Source: Chloroflexota bacterium (GTDB lineage Bacteria > Chloroflexota > Limnocylindria > P2-11E). Taken from it: 41,318 nucleotides of DNA. The stretch is taken from contig JAGWSB010000012.1 of assembly GCA_028876375.1 (NCBI GenBank), forward strand, positions 1-41,318, in the 5' to 3' direction. How positions within the stretch are numbered: position 1 is the first letter of the stretch; each line of letters begins with the position of its first letter. The notes beneath the pieces are model-generated. The model did no database searches. It was given only the letters and a program-made list of their open reading frames with translations, and had not been told where the DNA came from. The position numbers and the translations under genes were made by a program. This document shows positions 1 to 7,175 of this stretch, in pieces.

Positions 1-608
1 TCGCGTCGGTCGCGCCCGTGTTCTCCACGATGACGCGCGTCGTTCGGCCGATGCCGTCGGTGTTCTTGGCGACCGAAGGCAGGTACGCGGACGCGGCCGG
101 CCTCGACGTTCGCGTCACCGGCCGCGGTCCGAGCGAGGTCCGCCAGCGCCGCGAGCGCGACGGCGGCCGGGTCGTCGACGAAGATCACGAGGTGCGGGTT
201 GCCGGCGTCGACGGGCACGGCCTCGTGCGCCGGCCCGACCGCGAGACGGTCGCCGACGCGCGGGACAACGAGGTCGACGCCGATCTCGTGGCCGACCCGC
301 CGCGCCCGCACGACGCCGCCGGCGGTCGCGAGCTCGCAGCTCTCGCCTCCGTGCCGCTCGAGGATGTAGGCCGCGACGCAGCGCGAGCCGTTGCCGCAGC
401 TCTCGGCGACGGAGCCGTCGGCGTTGTGGATCTCGAGCGGCCAGCGGCGGGCGCTGGGGTCCCCTATCACGAGGATCCCGTCAGCGCCGATGCCCGTACG
501 GCGGTCACACAGCGCCCGGACACGCCCGGGATCGAGCTCCCCGCCGAGCTCGGCGCGTTCCACCAGGATGAAGTCGTTGCCACAGCCGTGCCACTTCTCG
601 AACCTCAC
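1..608 (-). CDS. dapF: diaminopimelate epimerase, C-terminal part missing
   Basis: Interconverts LL- and meso-diaminopimelate for lysine and peptidoglycan synthesis in the cytosol. The GTG start at 608-606 overlaps the miaA stop (GTGA). The N-terminal domain is clear: KWHGCGNDFILVE at residues 5-17, the catalytic-cysteine motif ESCGNGSRC near 69-77 (Cys71), and GNPH at 136-139. The family is about 270 residues and needs a second catalytic cysteine in an ACGTG-type motif, which is not in the window. After roughly residue 160 the open frame loses convincing family resemblance: DANVEAG at 165-171 could be the usual TNVEF segment, but what follows is Arg/His-rich and looks out of frame. The gene runs off the left edge, so truncation, frameshift and assembly chimera cannot be separated here. 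Identity of the first 150 residues is secure. Confidence 0.9.
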   Translation of the reverse strand, partial: MRFEKWHGCGNDFILVERAELGGELDPGRVRALCDRRTGIGADGILVIGDPSARRWPLEIHNADGSVAESCGNGSRCVAAYILERHGGESCELATAGGVVRARRVGHEIGVDLVVPRVGDRLAVGPAHEAVPVDAGNPHLVIFVDDPAAVALAALADLARTAAGDANVEAGRVRVPAFGRQEHRRHRPNDARHRGEHGRDRR

Positions 609-1486
609 GCCACGTCCTCGAGCGGATCCGCCACCGTCGGGTCGCACCACCTGATGGCCTCGTCGCGACGGAACCACGTCATCTGCCTCTTCGAGTAGGC
701 CCTGGTGTCGCGGACGGTGAGCGCGATCGCCGTCTCGAGGTCGATCTCGCCCCGCAAGTGGCGCACCCAGTGCGGGTAGCCGTGGCCGCTCATGCTCGGA
801 AGCGTGAGTTCGACGCCGCTCGCGAGCAAGCGGGCCGTCTCCTCGAGGACGCCGCGCGCGACCATGTCCCGAACGCGGCCCTCGATGCGAGCGGCGAGGA
901 CGTCGCGCGGGGGACGCAGGCCGATCTTCGTCGCCGGGATGGCCGGCCCGCGCGACCAGAAAGCGCTCACGCCGCCCGCCAGGGTCGCCACCTCCAGGTA
1001 GCGGATGACGCGGCGCACGTTGCGCGCGTCGACGGAGGCGGCGGCGGCCGGATCGAGAGCGGCGAGGCGTGCGTGGAGCGCGTCGGCGCCGAGGCTCTCG
1101 GCCTCGCGCTCGAGCTGCGCCCGCACGGCGGGGTCGCGCGGCACGGCCCCGAGATCGAGCCCATCGAGGAGCGCTCGCACGTAGAGCCCGGTCCCGCCGA
1201 CGACGATGGCGCGCACCCGGCGCCGCTCGAGGTCGGCGAGCACCGCTCGCGCCTCGCGCTGATACCGCGCGGCGTCGTAGCGCTCGGTGGGGTCGGCGAC
1301 GTCGAGCATGTGGTGCGGGACGCGCCGCCGCTCTTCCGGCGTCGGCTTCGCCGTCGCGACGTCCATCCCGCGATAGACCTGGCGCGAGTCCGCCGCGACG
1401 ATCTCCCCGCCTCGGCTCTCCGCGAAGCGGAGCGCGAGGGCGCTCTTGCCCGACGCGGTCGGCCCGACGATGGCGACGACGTTCAG
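605..1486 (-). CDS. miaA: tRNA dimethylallyltransferase
   Basis: Transfers a dimethylallyl group to N6 of adenosine 37 in tRNAs that read U-starting codons; the MEP-pathway genes elsewhere in the window make the substrate. The 293-residue protein shows the P-loop GPTASGKS near residues 7-14, DSRQVYRGMDVATAKPT, HHMLDV, VVGGTGLYVRALLDGL and the C-terminal KRQMTWFRRD typical of MiaA. No ATG, GTG or TTG lies before the P-loop in frame. The only well-placed start is CTG at 1486-1484, overlapping the upstream TGA (CTGA), with GGAGG at 1498-1494 seven bases before it. The first in-frame ATG (1366) would remove the P-loop. It overlaps dapF downstream by four bases, so the two are translationally coupled. 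Confidence 0.95.
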   Translation of the reverse strand: MNVVAIVGPTASGKSALALRFAESRGGEIVAADSRQVYRGMDVATAKPTPEERRRVPHHMLDVADPTERYDAARYQREARAVLADLERRRVRAIVVGGTGLYVRALLDGLDLGAVPRDPAVRAQLEREAESLGADALHARLAALDPAAAASVDARNVRRVIRYLEVATLAGGVSAFWSRGPAIPATKIGLRPPRDVLAARIEGRVRDMVARGVLEETARLLASGVELTLPSMSGHGYPHWVRHLRGEIDLETAIALTVRDTRAYSKRQMTWFRRDEAIRWCDPTVADPLEDVA

Positions 1487-2823
1487 CCCGCCGCCTCCAC
1501 GCGCGCCAGCGCCTGCGCCGCTCGCTCGACGACCGCGGCCTCGGGCGCCCGCTCGCCATAGCGCAGCTCCTCGAAGGCGCGGATCACGGCCGACGCCTCG
1601 CGCCAGCCCTCGGCGAACGCGAGAAGCCGCCGCTCGTGCTCCGCCGGCGTCTCACTCGGCGCGCGGCGACCCGGCCCGCGCCGCTCGGCGACGTCGAGCA
1701 GCCGCCAGTAGAGACGCCGCAGGCGCGTCGCCGGCGTCCCGTCGTCCGCGGGAGGCCGCTGGCGGCGCGCGCGCCGCGGCAGGAGCGCTCCGAGCGTCGC
1801 GCCGAGGCCGATGCCCTCTATCGCCTCGCGCGCGATGGCGACGCCCTCGGCCACGATCGCGCGCCGATCCTCGACGAGCCGCGCGATGAGGACGAGCGCG
1901 AGCACCAGCGCGACGAGCGCGACGAACCCCTCGACCGCGCCGACCAGGAGCGGACGCGCCTGATCCATGTCGCGCAGGCGCTGCGCGACCTCTTGATCGC
2001 TCATGGGCACGAAGGGCATGTTCAGCTGCGGCAGCGACCGCAGTCCGATGAGGTCGCGCAGCCAGATGGCCACGGCGACCACGACCGCAGCGAGGTAGCC
2101 GAGGGGTGTGAGGACCGCGACGATCACGGCGTCGAACACCGGAGCGAGCCGCTCCATCGCCGTGCCGAGGAGCGCCTGCGCGCCCGGAAGGAGGAGCGCG
2201 ACGATGACCGCGGCGATGCCGAGCGCGAAGGCGGTCCCGCTCGCGGCGGACGCCGCGGGCCGCCCCTCGATCTGCTGCCCGGCCAGCTGCAGCTCCTCGA
2301 CGGACCGTGCCAGCGACAGCGCGATGCCGCCCGCGACGGCCACCGCGAGGCCGAGCGCCGGAAGCGCTCCGCGGTCGATGGGGCCGGGCGCGAGCGCGGC
2401 CACCAGGACCGCGGCGAGCGACAGCAGCGTCGCGTCGCGCACGGTGTACCAGCGCTGCGCGTCACGCACGACGCCGATGAGGCGCCACAGGTACGCCTCG
2501 CCGAGGATCGCGAAGCCGACGATCCGCGTGACCGTCCCCAGCGCGTCGGCCGAGCGCGGCCCGAGCGCGAAGGACCACGCGACCGACGCGCCCATCACGA
2601 CCGCGACGAGCGCGCTGCTCTGGCGCACCGTGCCGCGCTCGCGAAGGATCGCCGCGAGGACGAGGGTGGCCCCGAGAACGCCGATGGACGTGGCGACCAG
2701 CGCGAGCGGGTCGCGCCCGCCCGTCGCGCCGTGCAGGATCGCGGCGACCGCGGCGTAGGCCACCGACTCGCTGAACGCGCGTGAGGCGAGGATGAGGAGG
2801 TGCGCGCGGTGCTCAGCCCGCAC
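1483..2823 (-). CDS. DUF4129-type membrane protein
   Basis: A 446-residue integral membrane protein with about eight to ten hydrophobic segments in the first 340 residues, then a basic linker and a C-terminal soluble domain. That domain (YWRLLDVAERRG, PSETPAEHERRL, FEELRYGERAPE) matches the DUF4129 pattern. DUF4129 domains usually end transglutaminase-like membrane proteins of MoxR/DUF58 clusters; no transglutaminase catalytic region is seen here. The ATG at 2823 overlaps the end of the DUF58 gene by 11 bases, and its TGA overlaps the CTG of miaA. A cell-envelope role coupled to the MoxR/DUF58 pair is an inference from neighbourhood; the biochemical function is unknown. Confidence 0.75.
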   Translation of the reverse strand: MRAEHRAHLLILASRAFSESVAYAAVAAILHGATGGRDPLALVATSIGVLGATLVLAAILRERGTVRQSSALVAVVMGASVAWSFALGPRSADALGTVTRIVGFAILGEAYLWRLIGVVRDAQRWYTVRDATLLSLAAVLVAALAPGPIDRGALPALGLAVAVAGGIALSLARSVEELQLAGQQIEGRPAASAASGTAFALGIAAVIVALLLPGAQALLGTAMERLAPVFDAVIVAVLTPLGYLAAVVVAVAIWLRDLIGLRSLPQLNMPFVPMSDQEVAQRLRDMDQARPLLVGAVEGFVALVALVLALVLIARLVEDRRAIVAEGVAIAREAIEGIGLGATLGALLPRRARRQRPPADDGTPATRLRRLYWRLLDVAERRGPGRRAPSETPAEHERRLLAFAEGWREASAVIRAFEELRYGERAPEAAVVERAAQALARVEAAG

Positions 2824-4075
2824 GCCGCACTCCCGGCGCCGCGGCGGGTGGCCGCGCCCAGGGCGAGCGCGCCGCCGTGTCCAAGGCGCTCAGGGCGACG
2901 TCGGCCGCGCGAAGCCGAGCGAGCACGCCGGCGTCGGGCCGATCCTTCGTCAGCACGAGCACGCGGTGGCCCGAGCGGCGCAGGACGACGAGCGCGGACG
3001 CGAGGTGCGGCCACAGGCCCGGGGTGACGCACACGCACGTCGCGCCCGCGGCGATGCGGCCGCGCTCCTTGAGGAACACCGTGTCCGGCGCCGCGCCGGC
3101 GTAGGGGCCGAGGCGCGCGAGGATGTCGAGGCAGCGGGCGAGCGCGCGCGGCCCGCGCGAGATCGCGGAGCGCGGCCGCTGGTGCGTGAGGTCGTCGAGG
3201 CCGTTCGTGATCAGGCCGACCTGCCGCCCCGCTTCCGCCGCGAGCCGGATGAGCTCCGCCGACGCGGCGATCACGAGCTCGCCGCCCTCGGGATCGGCCT
3301 GGACCCAGTACTGCTCGTACGACGCCACGTTCACCAGGAAGATCGTGTCGAGGCTCGTCGCGGCCTCGTAGACCTTCGTCTGCAGGCTCCGCAGCCGCGC
3401 CGACGCCTTCCAGTGGATCTCCTTCACCGGGTCGCCGCCGCGGTACTCGCGCACCCCGCGGAAGCGGAGCGGGTCGGGCACCAGGCCGCGGCGTGCCGGC
3501 GACTCCGCGACCGGACGCAGCGACGCGAGATGGCGGTCGACGACGCCGACCGGAGCGGGATGCGCGATGAGGTGGAGCGCGACGTCCATGCGCCGCTCCT
3601 CCTGCACGAAGCCGAGCCAATCGCCGGCGCGGACCCGCAGCGGGCCGATGACGTACGCGCCGCGCCTCGTCACCTCGAGCGGGAAGCGGAGCGTGACGCG
3701 CTCGCGGCCGCGCGGCGCGAAGCTCGCGTTCACCGAGCTCGCGGGCAGCCCCGGGCCGCCCCGGGGAGGAGCGATCCCCTCGGGGAGCTCGACGCGCAGC
3801 TCCATCCACGGCACGGGCAGCGGCTTCCGGTTCGCGACGCGGACGGTGAGCGTCGCGCGCTCGCCGGCGACGAGGCGCACGGGATCGACCGCGACGTCGA
3901 TATCGAGCGCGACGAGTGCGAGCCGCCCGGTGGCCTCGACGAGCGCCCAGGCCACGAGGCCGGCCGCGGCGATGACGATGACCGTGGCCGAGCGCGTGAG
4001 GGCCGCGAGCGCGATGACGACGAGGACCTCGAGCCAGGGAAAGGCGCCCCAGCGGGCGCGGAGCGCCGACCTCAC
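2813..4075 (-). CDS. DUF58 domain protein
   Basis: A 420-residue protein with a hydrophobic pair at residues 10-45 (WLEVLVVIALAALTRSATVI and following), a beta-rich region resembling a CARDB/DUF11-like fold (LTVRVANRKPLPVPWMELRV), and the DUF58 core signature FRGVREYRGGDPVKEIHWK SARL near residues 215-240. The C-terminal half (LITNGLDDL, VLVLTKDRPD) is von Willebrand A-like. DUF58 proteins sit with MoxR AAA+ ATPases and are thought to be their partners or clients. The GTG start at 4075 is chosen because it overlaps the moxR stop (GTGA) and directly precedes the first membrane segment. The end overlaps the DUF4129 gene. Confidence 0.85.
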   Translation of the reverse strand: MRSALRARWGAFPWLEVLVVIALAALTRSATVIVIAAAGLVAWALVEATGRLALVALDIDVAVDPVRLVAGERATLTVRVANRKPLPVPWMELRVELPEGIAPPRGGPGLPASSVNASFAPRGRERVTLRFPLEVTRRGAYVIGPLRVRAGDWLGFVQEERRMDVALHLIAHPAPVGVVDRHLASLRPVAESPARRGLVPDPLRFRGVREYRGGDPVKEIHWKASARLRSLQTKVYEAATSLDTIFLVNVASYEQYWVQADPEGGELVIAASAELIRLAAEAGRQVGLITNGLDDLTHQRPRSAISRGPRALARCLDILARLGPYAGAAPDTVFLKERGRIAAGATCVCVTPGLWPHLASALVVLRRSGHRVLVLTKDRPDAGVLARLRAADVALSALDTAARSPWARPPAAAPGVRRAG

Positions 4076-5043
4076 GGCCGCGCGGTCGCCGCGGCCTCCT
4101 CGGCGGGGACGGGCACGCGCCCGAGGATCTCGCCGATGACGCCGTCGGCGGTCCGCCCGCGCATCTGCGCGTCGGCGTCGAGGAAGAGGCGGTGACGCAG
4201 GACCGCCGGCGCCTGCGCCTTCACGTCGTCGGGCAGCGCGTAGGAGCGTCCGCGCATCGCGGCGAGCGCCTGCGTCGCGCGGAACAGCGCGAGCGCGGCG
4301 CGCGGGCTCGCGCCCAGCTCGACGCCGTCGGCCGCGCGCGTGGCGCGGACGACGTCGACGACGTAGCGCCGAACGGCGGCCGCCACCGTGACGGAGCGGA
4401 CCGCCGCGCGCAGCTCGGCGATGCGCTCGCGGTCGAAGAGCGGACGCAGCGTGTCGGTCCCTACCTGCTGCGGCCCGTGCACCTGCAAGACGCGGTCCTC
4501 CTCCTCGGCGCTCGGGTACCCGACGTTGAGCAGGAGCAGGAAGCGGTCGAGCTGCGCCTCGGGCAGCGGGAACGTCCCCTCGAGCTCGATGGGGTTCTGC
4601 GTCGCGATGACGAAGAAGGGATCGGGAAGCGGGTGCGTGGTCTCGTCGACCGTGACCTGTCCCTCCTGCATCGCCTCGAGCAGCGCCGACTGCGCGCGCG
4701 GCGTGGCGCGGTTGATCTCGTCGACGAGGAGGACGTTCGCCATGACCGGACCCGGCCGGTACTCGAACGTCGCCGTCCGCTGATCGAACACGCTGACGCC
4801 GGTGATGTCCGAGGGGACCAGGTCGGGGGTGCACTGGATGCGGTGGAACGCGAGGTCGAGGGAGCGCGCGACCGACCGCGCGAGCGTCGTCTTGCCCACC
4901 CCGGGCACGTCGTCGAGCAGGACGTGACCGCCCACGAGCAGGGCCGCGAAGACCTCCTCCACGGTCTGCCGCTTCCCCACGACGACCTGACCGACCTGGC
5001 CGACCAGACGCTCCGTCGCGTCGCGGACGGCCTCGACGCTCAT
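4072..5043 (-). CDS. MoxR-family AAA+ ATPase
   Basis: A 323-residue chaperone-like AAA+ ATPase of the MoxR class. Visible motifs: Walker A DDVPGVGKTTLA near residues 38-50, the MoxR-typical CTPDLVPSDITG, Walker B VLLVDEINRA, sensor 1 FVIATQNPIELEGTFPLPEAQLDRF, and a C-terminal lid domain. The family remodels or activates partner proteins, usually von Willebrand/DUF58 proteins encoded next door, as here. The start ATG (5043-5041) overlaps the stop of the small membrane gene (ATGA). The purine-rich codons of that gene's Lys-rich tail lie exactly where a ribosome-binding site is needed. It overlaps DUF58 downstream by four bases. Confidence 0.93.
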   Translation of the reverse strand: MSVEAVRDATERLVGQVGQVVVGKRQTVEEVFAALLVGGHVLLDDVPGVGKTTLARSVARSLDLAFHRIQCTPDLVPSDITGVSVFDQRTATFEYRPGPVMANVLLVDEINRATPRAQSALLEAMQEGQVTVDETTHPLPDPFFVIATQNPIELEGTFPLPEAQLDRFLLLLNVGYPSAEEEDRVLQVHGPQQVGTDTLRPLFDRERIAELRAAVRSVTVAAAVRRYVVDVVRATRAADGVELGASPRAALALFRATQALAAMRGRSYALPDDVKAQAPAVLRHRLFLDADAQMRGRTADGVIGEILGRVPVPAEEAAATARP

Positions 5044-5495
5044 TTCTTCTTCTGTTTCTTGTTCTTCACGCGGCGCGGCTCGGCGGCCGCGGGGATGGGG
5101 GCCGCCGGCTCGGCGGTGAGGCTGAGCATCGAGAGCTCGGCGTCGCCGATGCTGTGGCCGAGGTGCCAGATGCGGAGCGTGCTCAGCAGGATCACGAGCT
5201 CGACGACCGCGGTGACGACGTGGACGGCGGCGGCGTCGAGGGGCGTCGGGAAGACCAGCGCGGTGACGGGTCGCTCGACGACGAAGAACGCCGCGAGGCC
5301 CATGCGCAGCGCGAGGATGCGCTCGTTGCCGCGCGCGATGGCGACGGCGACGACGAGGTTGACGACGCCGAAGAGGTACGACTCGATCGACGCGTAGTCC
5401 GGCGCGCCGTGCCACGCGTCCAGCCCTCCGGCGAGGAGGAAGAGGATCGATGCCAGCGCGATGAGGATGACGGCCGGCCTGAGCGCCCCGGCCAT
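5040..5495 (-). CDS. small membrane protein with Lys-rich tail
   Basis: A 151-residue protein of unknown function. It has four hydrophobic segments (about residues 7-26, 42-56, 65-84, 90-107) followed by a short polar region and a very basic end, RRVKNKKQKKK. The ATG directly follows the stop codon of the PHP gene (5498-5496 and 5495-5493 on the plus coordinates, transcribed right to left), so nothing lies between them. The basic tail suggests a cytosolic C-terminus held at acidic phospholipids, but this is inference. No family was recognised. The tail codons double as the translation start region of moxR. Confidence 0.7.
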   Translation of the reverse strand: MAGALRPAVILIALASILFLLAGGLDAWHGAPDYASIESYLFGVVNLVVAVAIARGNERILALRMGLAAFFVVERPVTALVFPTPLDAAAVHVVTAVVELVILLSTLRIWHLGHSIGDAELSMLSLTAEPAAPIPAAAEPRRVKNKKQKKK

Positions 5496-6386
5496 CTAGC
5501 GCGCCCTTCCCAACGGCTCGACATGGTAGGCCGCGCCGGCGAGGGCGCTACGCCGACGCTCGTCGAGCGCCGCGACGGAGGCCGGTGGCACGCGCACGCC
5601 GCCGAGCGGCGCGCCGTGCTCGCCGCGGCCGTGGAAGTCGCTGCCGCCCGTCGGGATGAGGCCGTAGCGCTCGGCCAGCGACAGATAGCGGACGGTCGCG
5701 TCGACGGAGTGCGAGCCGTAGTAGCACTCGATGCCGGCGAGACCCGCGTCGACGAGCTCGGGCAGCGCCACTTCGAGCTCGACCGCGACGGTGCCCGGGT
5801 GCGCCAGCGACGGCACGCCGCGGTGCGCGCGGATCAGCCGGACGGCCTCGAGCGGCGTGAGCCCGACGCGCGCGACGTACGCCGGTGAGTCCTTGCTGAG
5901 GAGCGTGTCGAACGCCGCGTCGTAGGAGGGCACATGGCCCGCCTCGAACAGCGCCTGCGCGAGGTGCGGGCGGCCCAGCGCGCCGCCCTGCGCGATCTCC
6001 ATGACGCGCTCGAGCCGCACCGGATGCCCGAGCGCCGCGAGGCGCTCCACCATCAGCTCGATCCGGCGGCCGCGGTTCTCGCGGAGCCAGCGCAGCCGGT
6101 CCTCGAGGCCGGCGTCGGCGGGGTCGACGAAGTAGCCGAGGACGTGCACGTCCCCCCAATCCGATTCGGTGTTCAGCTCGGTCGCCGGGATGACGCGGAC
6201 GCCGAGCTGTTCGCCGACGGCGACCGCCTCCGCGACGCCCGCGAGCGTGTCATGGTCGGCGAGGGCCTGGACGCGCACGCCGCGCGAGGCGGCCATGCGG
6301 ATGAGATCGCCCGGCGCGTACGCGCCGTCGGAGCGCAGCGAGTGGGTGTGGAGGTCGATCGGATACGCGACTCCTTCGGCGGTCAC
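5496..6386 (-). CDS. PHP-domain phosphoesterase
   Basis: A 296-residue metal-dependent phosphoesterase of the PHP family (YciV/TrpH-like architecture). Metal-binding motifs are in order: IDLHTHSLRSDG near residues 10-21, LADHDT, ATELNTE, SLAHPGT and TGGSDFHG near the end. Relatives hydrolyse 3',5'-bisphosphate nucleotides or short oligoribonucleotides from the 5' end, which would suit the rny/ymdB neighbourhood; the substrate here is inferred. The GTG at 6386-6384 is preferred because it overlaps the ymdB stop (GTGA) and leaves just a few residues before the first metal motif. Confidence 0.88.
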   Translation of the reverse strand: MTAEGVAYPIDLHTHSLRSDGAYAPGDLIRMAASRGVRVQALADHDTLAGVAEAVAVGEQLGVRVIPATELNTESDWGDVHVLGYFVDPADAGLEDRLRWLRENRGRRIELMVERLAALGHPVRLERVMEIAQGGALGRPHLAQALFEAGHVPSYDAAFDTLLSKDSPAYVARVGLTPLEAVRLIRAHRGVPSLAHPGTVAVELEVALPELVDAGLAGIECYYGSHSVDATVRYLSLAERYGLIPTGGSDFHGRGEHGAPLGGVRVPPASVAALDERRRSALAGAAYHVEPLGRAR

Positions 6387-7165
6387 GCCGCGCGCTCCCA
6401 GGTGCGATCGACGCGCTCGATCGAGCGAGCCCGGCCGGTCGAGCCGTCGACGTCGATGAGGACGCTGTTGAAGACGACGGGGCCGTCCTTCGCGACCTCG
6501 AAGCGCTTGGGGATGCCGGTGATGAAGCGATCGACGACGATCTTGGGGTCGACGCCGAGGACCGAGTCGCGGGGCCCGACCATGCCGGTGTCGGAGACGA
6601 AGGCGGTGCCGGCGGGAAGGACGCGCGCGTCCGCCGTCGGGATGTGGGTGTGGCTCCCGACAACGGCCGAGAACCGCCCGTCGAGGTGCCAGCCCATCGC
6701 GTTCTTCTCGCTCGTCGCCTCGGCGTGCCAGTCGAGGATACGAACGCGGGGGGCGCGCTCGCCGAGCTCCGCGAGGAGGGCGTCGACGGCGCGGAACGGG
6801 TCGTCGTACGCCGCCATGAACACGCGGCCGATCGCGTTGACGACGAGGACGTCGCCGACGACGGTCCAGCCGCGGCCGGGGTTCCGGGGCGGAAGGTTGA
6901 GCGGGCGGATCGCGTAGTCGAGCGTCTCGATCTCGGTGAGGAAGACGCGCTGGTCCCACACGTGATTGCCGTTCGTGAGGACGTCCGCCCCGGCGTCGCG
7001 CAGCTCGCGCGCGATCTCGGCCGTCAGCCCCGCGCCGCCCGCGGCGTTCTCGCCGTTGAGGACGACGAGCTCGACTCGCAGCTCCTCCCGCAGCCGCGGG
7101 AGGAGCGCCTTGACCGCTTCGCGGCCCGGTCGCCCGACGACGTCGCCGACGAAGAGGATGCGCAG
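6383..7165 (-). CDS. ymdB: YmdB-family metallophosphoesterase
   Basis: A 260-residue phosphodiesterase of the TIGR00282/YmdB family, which in Bacillus hydrolyses 2',3'-cyclic nucleotides and is encoded beside rny, as here. Motifs: LRILFVGDVVGRPG at the N-terminus, NGENAAGG, TNGNHVWDQ, DWHAEATSEKNAM, GSHTHIPTAD. The family N-terminus fixes the start: no ATG, GTG or TTG exists in frame before the first metal ligand. CTG at 7165-7163 sits six bases after AAGGAG (7177-7172), which overlaps the rny stop codon. The first in-frame GTG is deep inside the GNHVWD motif and would destroy the active site. It is followed by a GTGA overlap with the PHP gene. Confidence 0.93.
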   Translation of the reverse strand: MRILFVGDVVGRPGREAVKALLPRLREELRVELVVLNGENAAGGAGLTAEIARELRDAGADVLTNGNHVWDQRVFLTEIETLDYAIRPLNLPPRNPGRGWTVVGDVLVVNAIGRVFMAAYDDPFRAVDALLAELGERAPRVRILDWHAEATSEKNAMGWHLDGRFSAVVGSHTHIPTADARVLPAGTAFVSDTGMVGPRDSVLGVDPKIVVDRFITGIPKRFEVAKDGPVVFNSVLIDVDGSTGRARSIERVDRTWERAA

Positions 7166-7175
7166 GTCGCGCTCC

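Noticed and set aside
605-2823. Long plus-strand open frames opposite miaA and the DUF4129 gene
   Set aside because: They are Arg/Ala/Pro-rich, lack family motifs and are typical antisense open frames of very GC-rich genes; the minus-strand products match known families.
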